From: Synechococcus sp. UW105 | GTDB taxonomy: Bacteria > Cyanobacteriota > Cyanobacteriia > PCC-6307 > Cyanobiaceae | DNA length: 64,000 nt | Direction of reading: 5' to 3' | Assembly: GCF_900473935.1 (NCBI RefSeq) | Contig: NZ_UCNN01000005.1 | Coordinates: forward strand, 1-64,000 | In this document: piece after piece, positions 18,301-22,428 of the stretch | How the letters are laid out: every line of letters starts with the position of its first letter | How positions within the stretch are numbered: position 1 is the stretch's first letter | Notes under the pieces: generated by a model | What the model was told of the DNA's origin: nothing | The model's database searches: none | Seen by the model: only the letters and a program-made list of their open reading frames with translations | Made by a program: the position numbers and the translations under genes

Positions 18301-19716
18301 AACCAGGTCGGTCAGGCCATGCCTGGATCCTTCGTCTCAGAAGGCATCATCAATGCCCAAGAAGGCATCACCATCGGTGATCTCAAGCTGATCGCTCCCA
18401 AATCAGCCGTTGCCTCCTTTGACTTCGAGCTCACCAACAACAACACTGATCTCGCCTTCCACTACGACGTTGACTATGCACCAGGCGGACTGGATCCCAA
18501 CTCCACCGCCGTCGGCAAGGCCGTCAACACCATCCAAGCCGCTGGCAGCACAGCAGACTTCAACGCCATTGCTGCGCTGATCTTTGCCAAGGAGACCAAA
18601 GGCGAGCTCAACAAGCTCTACCGTCAGCTCTCTGGTGCCACCTCCGCTGCCTTCCCGCAAGTGGCTCTCGCCACTGGCCAGGCCTTCCAGCAAGAAGTCA
18701 ACACCAGCCTTGATTCCGCTGTTCTCTCACAGCTGCAGCGGTGCATCCTCAACGTCCAAACTCTCCAGCCTGGTGACACCTATACGGGTGATCCAAGCGA
18801 CTGCGGCAAGTGGCGCACATGGGTGGAAGCCGGGGGTTCCGATGCATCAACACCTGGCAGCGGTAGCTCAGCCAAAGCCGGCTACAACACCTCCGCCTTC
18901 AAAACCTCCGTCGGTGCTGACACCCTCGTGGGTGACAACACCCTGATCGGTATCGCTGGTCGCTTTGACAACCTCTGGACCACCACCGATGAACCCACCA
19001 CCTTCGGGAAAACCGAGGGCTGGAGCGGAATGCTCTATGCCAAGCAGCGCCTGTCCTCCTCCACCTGGCTCACTGGATCCTTCTCCGCTGGTGGTTTCGC
19101 AACCGACACCACCCGTCAGGTCAACATCCAGGGCTACCCCTCCACCGAGGAAGGTTCCTCCAGCAGCACCGCCATCGGCGGCAGCCTCCGCCTCAGTCAT
19201 CTGATCAGCACCGGCAACCAGGGCAGCCTCACCCCAAGCCTCGGCCTCAGCTGGCTGCAGCTCAACCAAGCGAGTTACTCCGAGAGCACGACAACCAACA
19301 ACCGCGCCTATATCCAGCCCGGTAACCCCCTGATCAAAACCGACGATCCAGGCAAAGCCAGTTACTCCCTTAAGTACGACGCCGCCACCTACAACTCCGT
19401 TCCACTCGAACTCGCCATCGCCTTCAAGCAACCCTTTAAGACCGGTAGCACCACCTTCATCCCCCGAATCAGCCTCGGCTATGCCTGGGATCTCGGTGAT
19501 ACCAACCGGGCCCTCACCGCCAGCTTCCGCTCGGCTCCAAAGGGCTCCTTCACGGTGGATGGCACACCGGCACCGACCTCCTGGTTCAACGTTGGGCTCG
19601 GCCTAGACGTCGCACTCAACAACCGCTTCTCGCTCTACTTCAATGGCCTTGGTCAGATTTCACCAGCTAGCACCCAATCCATCAACTACAACGGTGGATT
19701 TAGGTGGAGCTTCTGA
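1..19716 (+). CDS. Giant repeat-rich autotransporter (5'-partial, at least 6571 aa)
   Basis: The frame is open from base 1 with no start codon needed, so the N-terminus and any signal peptide lie outside the window. About 100 units of roughly 60 residues fill most of the protein. Each has an Asn/Ser-rich strand followed by a core like AQSIGGGGG, as expected of a beta-solenoid passenger. The repeats fade after about 17.6 kb. A pre-barrel segment at 18.6-18.7 kb reads LYRQLSGATSAAF, resembling the conserved junction of autotransporters. The last 300 or so residues (about 18.80-19.71 kb) look like an autotransporter beta-barrel: alternating strands, WRTWVEAGG at its start and a terminal RWSF with the C-terminal Phe expected of outer-membrane proteins. 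Predicted location is the outer membrane with the passenger outside. Only four cysteines were found. Charged non-repeat inserts occur near 9.5, 10.1 and 11.3 kb. The role (adhesion, motility, grazing defence) cannot be told from sequence. The family call is firm; the function is open. Confidence 0.92.
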   Translation, partial: GGSASKGGEGGGGGSAGSVSLGLSSQIAELAIQTKGDNAHAVFLQSIGGGGGAGGLVNNASSGGNLNASFSMGGTGGSGGSASNVNFYADGTFITQGDASYGVLLQSIGGGGGQGGSVTSNVAAGTGNKTANSSFTLGAAIGKGASGGGGGNAGSVNGSIAGAIATTGAGSVGFFAQSVGGGGGAGGSITNSASAEGEAKFAASATFGMGGSGGKGGNAGSVSFQVPQKLTITTGGTTAANASTSIGRIGAGGAGAGAHGLLLQSIGGGGGKGGSIIGANSATTTSNSSFSMGGSASKGGEGGGGGSAGSVSLGLSSQIAELAIQTKGDNAHAVFLQSIGGGGGAGGLVNNASSGGNLNASFSMGGTGGSGGSASNVNFYADGTFITQGDASYGVLLQSIGGGGGQGGSVTSNASASAKSANASFTMGATVPIGAAGGGGSWGQTVQGSISGAIQTSGDNSIGYFAQSIGGGGGVGGSVTGTAKGSGNAKMQASTAVSMGGAGGSGGSGGRVNINVPKTLTIVTGNASTGTGAGAHGLLLQSIGGGGGQSGSVLSSKTSSGNSQTSFQMGASGGLTKAGGDGGRASAVTLGRSSQLADLAIQTGGDGAHALFLQSVGGGGGAAGSINTGAAGGNVSASMAMGGAGGTGGGAGAVNLFADGTFITKGDGAYGVLLQSIGGGGGQGGSITANASPSATDVNSNFSFGADGTKAGDGGAGGQADDITARLSGNIVTTGTQSTGVFLQSVGGGGGAGGSITNTATNSGNATYSASATFAMGGKGGGGSTAGDVSLTTNRAKALRVSTTGESAKGILLQSIGGGGGQGGSIHNKAANSTTKAELGGFAAGVSGAGGGGGNSGSVRLNANDLIITTTGNNAIALMAQSIGGGGGSAGSNVNNVQGGDVSVNVGIGASGGDGGNSGAVSINIQDGTILTSGDNATALYIQSVGGGGGSSSSFVGGTSSSKISLNGTIGGSGGSGGNSGSVSITNAADIQTTGANAIAIYAQSVGGGGGEASLATPSSAEGNTISGTLQVGGTAGGGGSAGNVSVTNNGIVITKGSQSHGVFSQSVGGGGGRISIATPSASAGTDASISFGGSGGDGGNASNVSVTNSGVIDVSGNAAYGIYAQSVGGGGGSLSSTAAMSASLGGSGGSGGNSGNITITNNAGADIVTRGDNGIGVFALAIGGGGGDIGSSQDSLSLGASGGKGGSAGNVTLTNAGNITTYGTGSYGVVAKSIGGGGGRATANINQGTLSLGGSGGSGGGSGTVTLRNSGDILTFGSSSIPVYLHSVAGGGGDVQSGFGNATLGSNGATGRSGKTELFNTGTLQSNSEFSPAILYQAIGGGGGSADSAKGTVQIGSSNAAGLQSAQAMGLRNEGSLITLARYSPAIFAQSIGGGGGRIAQTSGGSVTIGSIDAAASADLSGGDIRINNLGKILSTKGDYSQALSAQSIGGGGGWVGPVEGNLILGAQNSAAPMDGGDITVMNRSVITTTGNTSPGISLQSIGGGGAYTGQVDGSAQFGSISSSGSHNAGKVYLINSGSVQTSGNFSPLINVQSIGGGGGRAGDIGTSLNLGAVNLIGASANGGDVTVRNSAKLLISKGLSSPALLAQSIGGGGGASAEVTGNVTMGASGTGSANAGAVNVTSSSLIQTTGNNSIGLLAQSIGGGGGVAGLSVGDAVILGGSLVGNASGGTVNVTSTGDITTTGINAAALLAQSIGGGGGAAAKSLGTLSRLGASAGNIANAENVTVTNRGILQTAGNGSPALMVQSIAGGGGYIAETNALARYSVTLAGSNLTSANAGDVKLTNTGRSLVTVGAYSPALVAQSIGGGGGWSLLRSTPNAQLGSEAGTSLKGGNVTLTSTSTIGTAANFSTAAVIQSVGGGGGVTGNALGNVTLGASKVRGNLSAGSINAKLTGNAITEGQNSAALVVQSVAGGGGFGAEVKGNAVLGMTSTASSAADAGSVTFLGSGELVVTKGIDAPAIVLQTIGGGGGWIGNVGGNATLGATQIGSANAGSIQASINYKSIQTIGENSTGILAQAIAGGGGFTGSTKGSVLNLGGTIAGNSTSNAGDVTLTNNAIIITSAGTDNISGINSAAIIAQSIGGGGGASATSKGDAIRLGGISTATESGSLPTITTGNVEITNKGILSTSSVGSAGLIAQSIAGGGGYISQTGDYEEYSVSFGSNGAINAKAGNVNVNNTGAQIATSANFSPALVAQSIGGGGGFSLLTASGNGTTQLGSLNNSGSASSGDVQVTARSILYTQGDYASALTAQSIGGGGGYTGSALGDANFGAKQVSGNLSAGNVVANLTGNVVTEGKNSSAMVIQSIAGGGGFGAEVIGNATLGMTSSGPGTANAGSITFTGSGKAVATEGNDSPALVMQTIGGGGGWIGNVGGNTTLGATQIGSSNAGSIEANINYTTIQTKGDNSTGILAQAIAGGGGFTGTQTGNIATMGGTIASNSTSIAGDVKVTNKATIATFGVNSAAIIAQSIGGGGGSSATSASSTVRMGSISTAAESADIPVITTGNVTVSNTSNLSTTKVGSAGLLAQSLAGGGGYLAQTGSDKKYKITFGSSGELNATAGAVTVNNSSKAITTKGNYSPALVAQSIGGGGGYSLLNASGLGETRIGAINNNSGSANSGNVTVENKAILWTTGAFSAALTAQTIGGGGGVISSAAGDLALGTKNHLAAAASGDIKVTNTNLVQTDGNYSSGIIIQSIGAGGGYIAGSSGGKATLGAVNGLSDTLGTAGSITLSSTGQSIQTSGIGSTAILAQSIGGGGGFIGSSKDGVTFGGTNLKNINAGNVNVTNTSLLSTTGGASAALVVQSIGGGGGVVSLTSNETIQLGGDNIIDSIAGNINIKNSGNISTTGVTSPLIMAQSIGGGGGYATLNNEIAKADNTQTLQMGDNGSLRARSGSITLTNSGNLSSKGISSSAMVVQSIGAGGGNVRRLDQKELASNLQLGASTTGNGSGGDITVSNTGNFITTEGDYARGILIQSIGGGGGWLAGSTAEDTTVQVGSLSPYGTVKGGNIDVINRANITTTGLSAGAITVQSIGGGGGLIGNKVGTLQLGIAKGSGQSDSGSVDVTNSGSISTKGVDAPALLLQSIAGGGGRADQYYGNVQVGLTGRNGTLSATSGLVKLINTGKSIYTEGNSSPGIAAQSIGGGGGFIGENRFTGTPPSSWKGHMGSGAYQWDKQGSVVPDVYGDMDNAGNIEITNTASITTKGEISPALVAQSIGGGGGYAGSMNAAKISLGANGFISSDAGNVVVNNSGDISTTGAGSGGILAQSIAGGGGFLSARIISQMFLGSLYTASSTSGKVTVTNSGNISTTGRGSIGLLAQSVGGGGGVNAYAQLKGDLLTDTEGSYRLFLSGHKAFNSGSEDITVKNTGDFITTTGRGAPALLIQSVGGGGGWTDLQSASNSNLRLGSQDGSVGFGGNIDVNNTANLSTTGNYSQAIRVQTVGGGGGAVSAKANSVRMGAKDMAGNSSGGVITFSNSGNISTTGDGSTGINIMSLGGGGGTIFGTSTALANMGMSAQNLTVDASGGNVTVENTGSFITTSGEAATAITAVSGGGGGGFIAEIGGDLLVGANTKGNTTAGNVSVTNTAVLNTLGDGSIGLAAVSHGGGQALTGPVTKGENLISVGNVGGSDGSGGAVTVNNTGVITTTGAAAPAILVQSAGGGGIYAPVASDPKFFWLGNASTNTEGNAGSTITINTKGDITTKGIGSQALIAQSIGGGGGFLGDITPAKGGLSAALLGSQGPQGIDKKKTAIDWYEDWEKIINEEAAGDSNYFKSLGKLDRVDAMIVKNKTVGIGGGGNANAVNITINAEQYYTQGDNSSVVLAQSIGDGGGWLLLDQGNNYSFLGSIQANGGKGGAITINSKVNLFSLGINSPALVAQSIGGGGGATGDSHKFARIGTLQGRGDTSAGDVTIKQTGNVSTKGIYSSGLLAQSIGGGGGLVGIVSGAVSVGSIQSRASQTSSAGKVNVSTDGTIQTTGNNSPALVAQSIGGGGGWIGQADGQVDIGSFGTLASNNQGNSVAVSTNGAIQTFGSNSTGILAQSIGGGGGFLGINTANDYRMLLGATNSTGSNNSADISVDNKGAITTTGNNSAALIAQSIGGGGGSGAINWEKSDNRNGNESTPLFLLGGINGRSANSGNITVNNQSNLTTTGLGSPALLMQSIAGGGGSIQSLNDAYAGLIQFGYDSGTSSNTQASAGSINFNSKGGSVISTSGERSAAAILQSIGGGGGWGLVTSRTQSMLGSGFTFGKYFTDTKNVRFTGIATGGPITSNVSGTLQTSGNNSPAFVVQTIGGGGGFAGNATTNGWLGAYINAASVGITGSSNLPMPIACRFGSCEIQPVEQTVLADIEGDLITQGSTSPVMLVQAIGGGGGRLGTVGGNATLGLDSLGVSKGDGGAIRVVSNAGASLTSLGNDSAALVIQSIGGGGGSVNSIGGNATLGGSGTGSFRAGAITLNGPFTALTKGINSPGVVMQSIGGGGGLAANVDGDQINFGTVSTGNTSAGDVTAISQRWNISTQKLNSPGLILQSIGGGGGVAYTSKSSVSLGGDVVGQTSSGSISLTSKSNSRIQTTGVSSPAVIAQTIGGGGGYVGGDGSGDSAAVELGGSGQMIGNSGSIDLYFSSASNLVTTGVQSQGVIAQSIGGGGGFTSQSGDIMRIGMDGGIANASDVLITQQGTIITTGKHSEGIVAQSIGGGGGSAGASSTSLVMGAANASGNAGNVTLNNTGGTIQTTGDYSIGVVAQSVGAGGGRIGSASGSLTLGANGASGNAGNVTINNTGGTIATRGNYAPSYLMQSVGGGGGMVGLGDSNGSGTVILGGGSSGTAGSGGKLTLIEGGGILQATGQFSPGVIHQSIGGGGGWIGSVPAGTVQLGGLTTGTSTSADLELTLPFEILTTGAASPGAVLQSIAGGGGIVADVGGNVTIGGTQQANVDASAGSLNYTQLSRSITTGGADSPGVVLQSIGGGGGLLGAVDGSVTTGSTSAAGSDVRGGAITATSAAPITTIGISSPGFTIQSIGGSGALIGSAPTSVTAGGSGFGDSRSGAITFTNSGEIKTAGLNSTGVILQSIAGGGLYTTSAGSNAVSLGGSVIGNNDSAAITFTNSGAITTVGSNSAAIVAQSIAGGGGAVFGLENATATSITLGGENASENKASALNLTITGNLTTTGNLSPALLAQSIGGGGGYAPLPSANARAGAINSLNLDGSSVELNLSADVLTTGFGSDGLLVQSIGAGGGVVGSSTSFLTMGASNLANGDAADVTVNSTGTISTTGAQSIGIFAQSIGAGGGRAGTAAGSVTLGANGATGDAGNVSLNLAADGGNGSIITTGAQSPAFVLQSVGGGGGLVFPSTDTSSGDLLLGGGTEGSQGSGGVISFTAGGNSAITTIGAGSSGLSYQSIGGGGGYTGSTSANAQLGGRYLGTSSAADLSLSSQINAATNGTDAAALMLQSIGGGGGRVGDVGGNANLGGTSGLLGTPEGTGGSLNLTIDSNLISSGDRGAGAIVQAIGGGGGVAGAIGGNAILGGQGLGNRSAGALTLTINNKVGSAGSHAPGLIAQTVGGGGGSVDTVAGNLSLGRTSSVANTGNTSAAAIELTINSGAQLFSTGSTSPALMAQTIGGGGGFAASTTGTVQLGSGGSGTLNANASAGGITWSNAAGGVVTENTATGVKATEVPGISTSGNFSPAVVLQSIGGGGGYTTGGSSVSFSAADHGGSSTTAGDIRVTNSGVITTSGDNSFGMLIQSIGGGGGVGGSSSGVVSLNNTNKDSSSGNIWLTNTGTIRTSGKGSHAVVAQSLAGGGGFVFGGVNKASAHKALSTPSGTSGNLTYNNSGTISATGENAVALLFQTATGGAYLYQNPDGTVSNITEGSTDTVQYTDEFTYDERQYFGARAGEVKVINTGVIISSGEGGIGITKSTSAISGNLNVVNEAGAVIQGGTGSDAAAIVLPTNTVERVTNYGTIIGGSDGSGEAIRGPGGPDEIKNYGEISGDIIIPGLTKNIYNAPDARLESNLVLANGNVTLYQRGVVNPGGEYRIGDLKVYANYGTTHTSLYEADLVLRSGKTDNLTTHYRADLNGTVELLANQVGQAMPGSFVSEGIINAQEGITIGDLKLIAPKSAVASFDFELTNNNTDLAFHYDVDYAPGGLDPNSTAVGKAVNTIQAAGSTADFNAIAALIFAKETKGELNKLYRQLSGATSAAFPQVALATGQAFQQEVNTSLDSAVLSQLQRCILNVQTLQPGDTYTGDPSDCGKWRTWVEAGGSDASTPGSGSSAKAGYNTSAFKTSVGADTLVGDNTLIGIAGRFDNLWTTTDEPTTFGKTEGWSGMLYAKQRLSSSTWLTGSFSAGGFATDTTRQVNIQGYPSTEEGSSSSTAIGGSLRLSHLISTGNQGSLTPSLGLSWLQLNQASYSESTTTNNRAYIQPGNPLIKTDDPGKASYSLKYDAATYNSVPLELAIAFKQPFKTGSTTFIPRISLGYAWDLGDTNRALTASFRSAPKGSFTVDGTPAPTSWFNVGLGLDVALNNRFSLYFNGLGQISPASTQSINYNGGFRWSF
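877..1240 (+). repeat. Direct repeat, copy 2 (exact, 364 bp)
   Basis: Second copy of the segment at 1-364. A related but diverged third block follows, with its equivalent LAIQT codons near 1798, about 831 bp further on. The 5' part of the gene therefore grows by blocks of about four solenoid units. Confidence 0.9.
5300..8720 (+). repeat. Higher-order super-repeats of about 1.17-1.19 kb within the giant gene
   Basis: The same ordered set of unit variants recurs. Units reading GGGGY(I/L)(S/A) begin near 5311, 6490 and 7657, at spacings of 1179 and 1167 bp, with a shortened fourth block near 8640. The matching NLSAG-LTGN segments at 5704 and 6892 are 1188 bp apart. Protein similarity is strong but wobble bases differ widely, so these duplications are older than the 876-bp one. 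Confidence 0.75.
18802..19713 (+). other. Autotransporter beta-barrel domain of the giant protein
   Basis: This approximately 304-residue C-terminal segment carries short amphipathic strands with aromatic residues at regular intervals (for example SGMLYAKQRL, SLGLSWLQL, RISLGYAWDL) and ends in Phe. That matches the translocator domain of type V secretion (Pfam autotransporter family). It should insert via the Bam complex and let the repeat passenger reach the cell surface. The start is placed at the Cys-Gly-Lys-Trp segment and is approximate. Confidence 0.85.
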
Positions 19717-20077
19717 TTTCGATCCAAAAGAAATCTAGTAACAAGCAACCACTGTCTTTGCGAACAACTAAACCTCAACAAATCAAAACACTACCGCAAT
19801 GGACAGAACATGAAGACAGCAAAAAGCCTATACACCACTACCACTACAACTACAACTGGAAACACCTTAAATAGCGACCAGATCGCCACTTATAGAAAAG
19901 ACAAATATCGTAGCTAAAATCAAAACTAAAGCATATGAAAAACTTAAAAACCAAAATTGGATAACGACTTGAGAGTCTGTATAGGCAACTGAATCGGCTC
20001 GAAGCCTTGGCCAGTGTTCTCAAGGAGCAGAAAGCGGTAACCACCACTCTGCTTGGCAGATTAAAAGAAGGGACTCA
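19717..20077. other. Intergenic region after the giant gene
   Basis: This AT-rich 361-bp stretch separates two convergent genes. It contains a short CCACTA/CAACTA tract at about 19832-19859 and a possible gene-fragment tail at its right end. I saw no clear hairpin followed by a T-run, so no terminator is called. Confidence 0.5.
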
Positions 20078-20093
20078 TTACCAGACCCTATAA
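19965..20093 (+). pseudogene. Possible remnant: C-terminal tail of a lost gene
   Basis: A 42-codon open stretch reads like real protein: a helical, Leu/Glu/Gln-rich sequence containing LYRQLNRLEALASVLK and ending in GTHYQTL before TAA. An in-frame stop lies directly upstream at 19962-19964 and there is no plausible start or ribosome binding site. Base composition is richer in G+C than the sequence just upstream. Its last 16 bases overlap the convergent DUF218 gene. It could be the 3' end of a gene lost at the island edge, or chance. The family is not recognised. Confidence 0.25.
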
Positions 20094-20869
20094 ACCAAAC
20101 GTCCAAGCAGCTCCCGTAAAGCGCGGGAGCTTTCATCTAAGGCGTGTGCACTGGGGAACCACTGGGTAGGATCACGCCAAAGAGGACCGGCCCAACCTGC
20201 ACGGGATTGAAAATCTACAGGGAAAGGCTGAACACCAAGACCCTGGCGTTGAAACACTCGCTGCGCTCGTTTCATGTGAAAGGCACTCGTGACAAGCAAA
20301 ATCTTGGGAGGTGCAGAATTAGCGTGGAATGTCGGCGTGGAACTCTCATTCGCTTCGAAGAGATTTCGAATCTGGGAAGCTTCTTCTGCGGTATTAACAA
20401 CGGCTGAGGTCACCACGATTGAATCTGATGAAATACCCTGTCTCTCGGCTTCCTTCCGATACAAATGACCTTCCAGGGGCTGCCCAGGTCGAAACGGGCT
20501 GGTTCCGCCAGTGAAAAACAATAGCGGCGCCTTACCAGCCCGATACAACTCCAAACCGGCCAGAAACCGATCAGGATCCTGCCATTCGCTAAAACGAGCC
20601 GAACCAAGTGCGGGGTGAAGTCCACCACTCAACACGACGATGGCATCTACATTTGACACTGCTTCTACACGTCTGCGCTGCCAGGGTGACTCCAAACAAC
20701 GCCATAACATCTGGCTGACAAAACCAAGGGAAAAGAACCACAAAAGCAGCACAGCGGTGATCACAGGCCAGCGCCATCGAGCGATTAACCCAACCAGCAA
20801 CAAGAGCAGGCTCAGCCCCAGTGGCAAAACCGCAAGGGGCATGATCTTACTCACGAAATAACCGATCAC
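20078..20869 (-). CDS. YdcF/ElyC-type DUF218 membrane protein
   Basis: The 263-residue protein has two hydrophobic segments near the N-terminus (roughly residues 10-30 and 34-55). A DUF218 domain follows, with AIVVLSGG at its start, TGGTSP in the middle and TSAFHMKRA near its end. E. coli relatives (ElyC, SanA, YdcF) act in envelope homeostasis, and ElyC is linked to lipid-carrier use in peptidoglycan and surface-polymer synthesis. The start is a GTG at 20869; an ATG at residue 10 (20842) is an alternative. It sits at the boundary between the giant gene and the glycan island. The family is clear; the exact role is not. Confidence 0.85.
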   Translation of the reverse strand: MIGYFVSKIMPLAVLPLGLSLLLLLVGLIARWRWPVITAVLLLWFFSLGFVSQMLWRCLESPWQRRRVEAVSNVDAIVVLSGGLHPALGSARFSEWQDPDRFLAGLELYRAGKAPLLFFTGGTSPFRPGQPLEGHLYRKEAERQGISSDSIVVTSAVVNTAEEASQIRNLFEANESSTPTFHANSAPPKILLVTSAFHMKRAQRVFQRQGLGVQPFPVDFQSRAGWAGPLWRDPTQWFPSAHALDESSRALRELLGRLVYRVW

Positions 20870-21179
20870 AGCAATCTCGAAGACTTCAGGTTGAAGGAGG
20901 CAGCCGACTTGCCATGGGACAATGTACTCAAAGCAATGTGGAAGAGCATAGTGAGCTTGTACTAAAATTTGGACGAAAGGAATCTAAGACTTTTGATTTG
21001 GATAAAACAATCTCAAAGCAGGGACGCCTGACATCCTGTAGAAGCAAAGAATCAACAATGAGAACACAGGGGAAGAAGAAGGCGGGATGAAACTCAACAT
21101 CAGAAAAGAAAGAAAGAACCAAGAAAACAACTAGGAGGTTCGAAGTCATGATAAGATAGAAAAAAGCTCGGCAAATATC
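20870..21179. other. Intergenic region at the left edge of the island
   Basis: This 310-bp AT-rich stretch lies between a minus-strand gene start and a plus-strand gene start, so it should hold two divergent promoters. I could not identify convincing -35/-10 pairs. One short plus-strand reading frame with a Shine-Dalgarno-like AAGGAGG upstream is listed separately. Confidence 0.4.
20914..21090 (+). CDS. Small hypothetical ORF, 58 aa
   Basis: An ATG at 20914 opens a 58-codon frame ending in TGA at 21088-21090. AAGGAGG lies at 20894-20900, giving a rather long 13-base spacing. The product would be hydrophilic and basic, with a Gly-Lys-Lys-Lys-Ala-Gly end, and resembles nothing I recognise. It could be translated, or be chance in AT-rich DNA. 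Confidence 0.2.
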   Translation: MGQCTQSNVEEHSELVLKFGRKESKTFDLDKTISKQGRLTSCRSKESTMRTQGKKKAG

Positions 21180-22427
21180 ATGAGCAGTATTGAAAAAAAG
21201 GACAATTCTAGAATTGTATTCATTAGCGATAGCTACCCACCAAGCATTGACGCCACCTCAGCACTGAATGCTGACATTATAGAAAAGATATCAGAAAGGA
21301 ATGAAATTACACTAATACTACCCTCGGAACTTAGGGAAACATTAACCAAAAAAACAAGTTTATTCAAAAGGGAGGGTAATAAATACACAAGGCTACTGCC
21401 GATACCATTTGCCAAAACTAAGAGCAAAGGACTTAAAATAATAAAATTTCTAGCATATGCAGGAGGCTGCTGGGCATACGTAATGCTAAAAAGGCATCCT
21501 AGAAACACGTATATAATACACTCTTCGCCACCAATAAACATACCGCTGTTCGCAATTCTGATAGCCTGCCGCAACCTTGTTTCACGCAAAAGGCGAAGGT
21601 CAATCGCCTACATACACGACCTGTATCCTGACATTGTGCAAGAACTAACAAAAACAAATGCAATGCTAAGGCTAATATATAGAGTCACAAAGAGAATATA
21701 CAGCATATCCTACAACTCTTTCGACGCTGTGATAACTTGCTCAGAAAGCATAAGCAAAGTCATAAACAAGAATTACGACGTACCAAAAAGAAATATAATA
21801 ACGATTTGGAACTGGAGCTTAACAGAAAGCGTAGAAGTAAAGGAAGTACCCATTCGATCTAGAGAAAAAGGTGGGAGGAACCCTATCTACTGCATAGGAA
21901 ACTTTGGGATATTACACATGCCGGAAGATTCAATAGACTTACTTAGCACAATCGCCAAAAATACTGATCAGAAGATAAATTTATACTTGCGTGGAACACA
22001 TGCAAGAAGATTGAACTCGAGGTTTAAGGAACAAAAAAACAATGTGCGAATATGCAAGTACATGACACTGGAAGAGCTAAAGCATACTTACTTAACCGAA
22101 AACCCGATTACATTTGTGTCACTGAATAGGAAATCATCTCTATACGCATTCCCCAGCAGAATAGCCACAGCTATATCACTTGGGTCACCAATAATATTCT
22201 TTAGCGATGACCATGAGCAAAATCCAATAAGCAGGATAATATGCAGAGAAAAAATAGGGGTATGCTTAAAGAAAACCGAAAGCAGTGCGGAGATCGAAAA
22301 GAAGATATTAGAAGTGAAGATCAACTACAAAGAATATTCTCTAAGATGCATTGAATACTATAAAGCGATTATGTGCAAAGAAAAGAACATAGAAAAAATA
22401 ACAAGTCTAATAAAGAGCCTAGAATAA
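21180..22427 (+). CDS. Glycosyltransferase, GT4/WbuB-like
   Basis: The 415-residue protein has the layout of a GT-B glycosyltransferase. An N-terminal strand-loop reads VFISDSYPPS, followed by IHDLYPDIV near the middle of the first domain, typical of WbuB/WcaI-type enzymes. The C-terminal domain has an acceptable donor-site region (FPSRIATAISLGSPIIF) but not a textbook E-x7-E pair. WbuB-type enzymes transfer N-acetyl-L-fucosamine-like sugars, which fits the UDP-2-acetamido-2,6-dideoxy-L-hexose genes that follow on the other strand. It is the only plus-strand gene in the island, is very AT- and Lys-rich, and converges with the 2-epimerase gene with one base between stops. Donor and linkage are inferred. 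Confidence 0.75.
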   Translation: MSSIEKKDNSRIVFISDSYPPSIDATSALNADIIEKISERNEITLILPSELRETLTKKTSLFKREGNKYTRLLPIPFAKTKSKGLKIIKFLAYAGGCWAYVMLKRHPRNTYIIHSSPPINIPLFAILIACRNLVSRKRRRSIAYIHDLYPDIVQELTKTNAMLRLIYRVTKRIYSISYNSFDAVITCSESISKVINKNYDVPKRNIITIWNWSLTESVEVKEVPIRSREKGGRNPIYCIGNFGILHMPEDSIDLLSTIAKNTDQKINLYLRGTHARRLNSRFKEQKNNVRICKYMTLEELKHTYLTENPITFVSLNRKSSLYAFPSRIATAISLGSPIIFFSDDHEQNPISRIICREKIGVCLKKTESSAEIEKKILEVKINYKEYSLRCIEYYKAIMCKEKNIEKITSLIKSLE

Positions 22428-22428
22428 C

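Noticed and set aside
2-19431. Many long Pro-, Val- or Thr-rich reading frames on both strands inside the giant gene
   Set aside because: They are other-frame readings of the Gly5 repeat codons; identical proteins recur at the 876-bp repeat offset and none has its own start signal or family.
1-19716. Identity with SwmB, the giant motility protein of marine Synechococcus
   Set aside because: SwmB is a large repeat protein too, but this gene ends in an autotransporter barrel and I could not match any SwmB feature from memory. Similar size and host are not enough.
19810-19917. 35-codon ORF with a run of eight Thr
   Set aside because: No ribosome binding site, low-complexity tract, and no support from neighbours.
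19850-20047. 65-codon minus-strand ORF in the gap after the giant gene
   Set aside because: Hydrophobic, low-quality sequence in AT-rich DNA, antisense to the more protein-like 19965-20093 tail.
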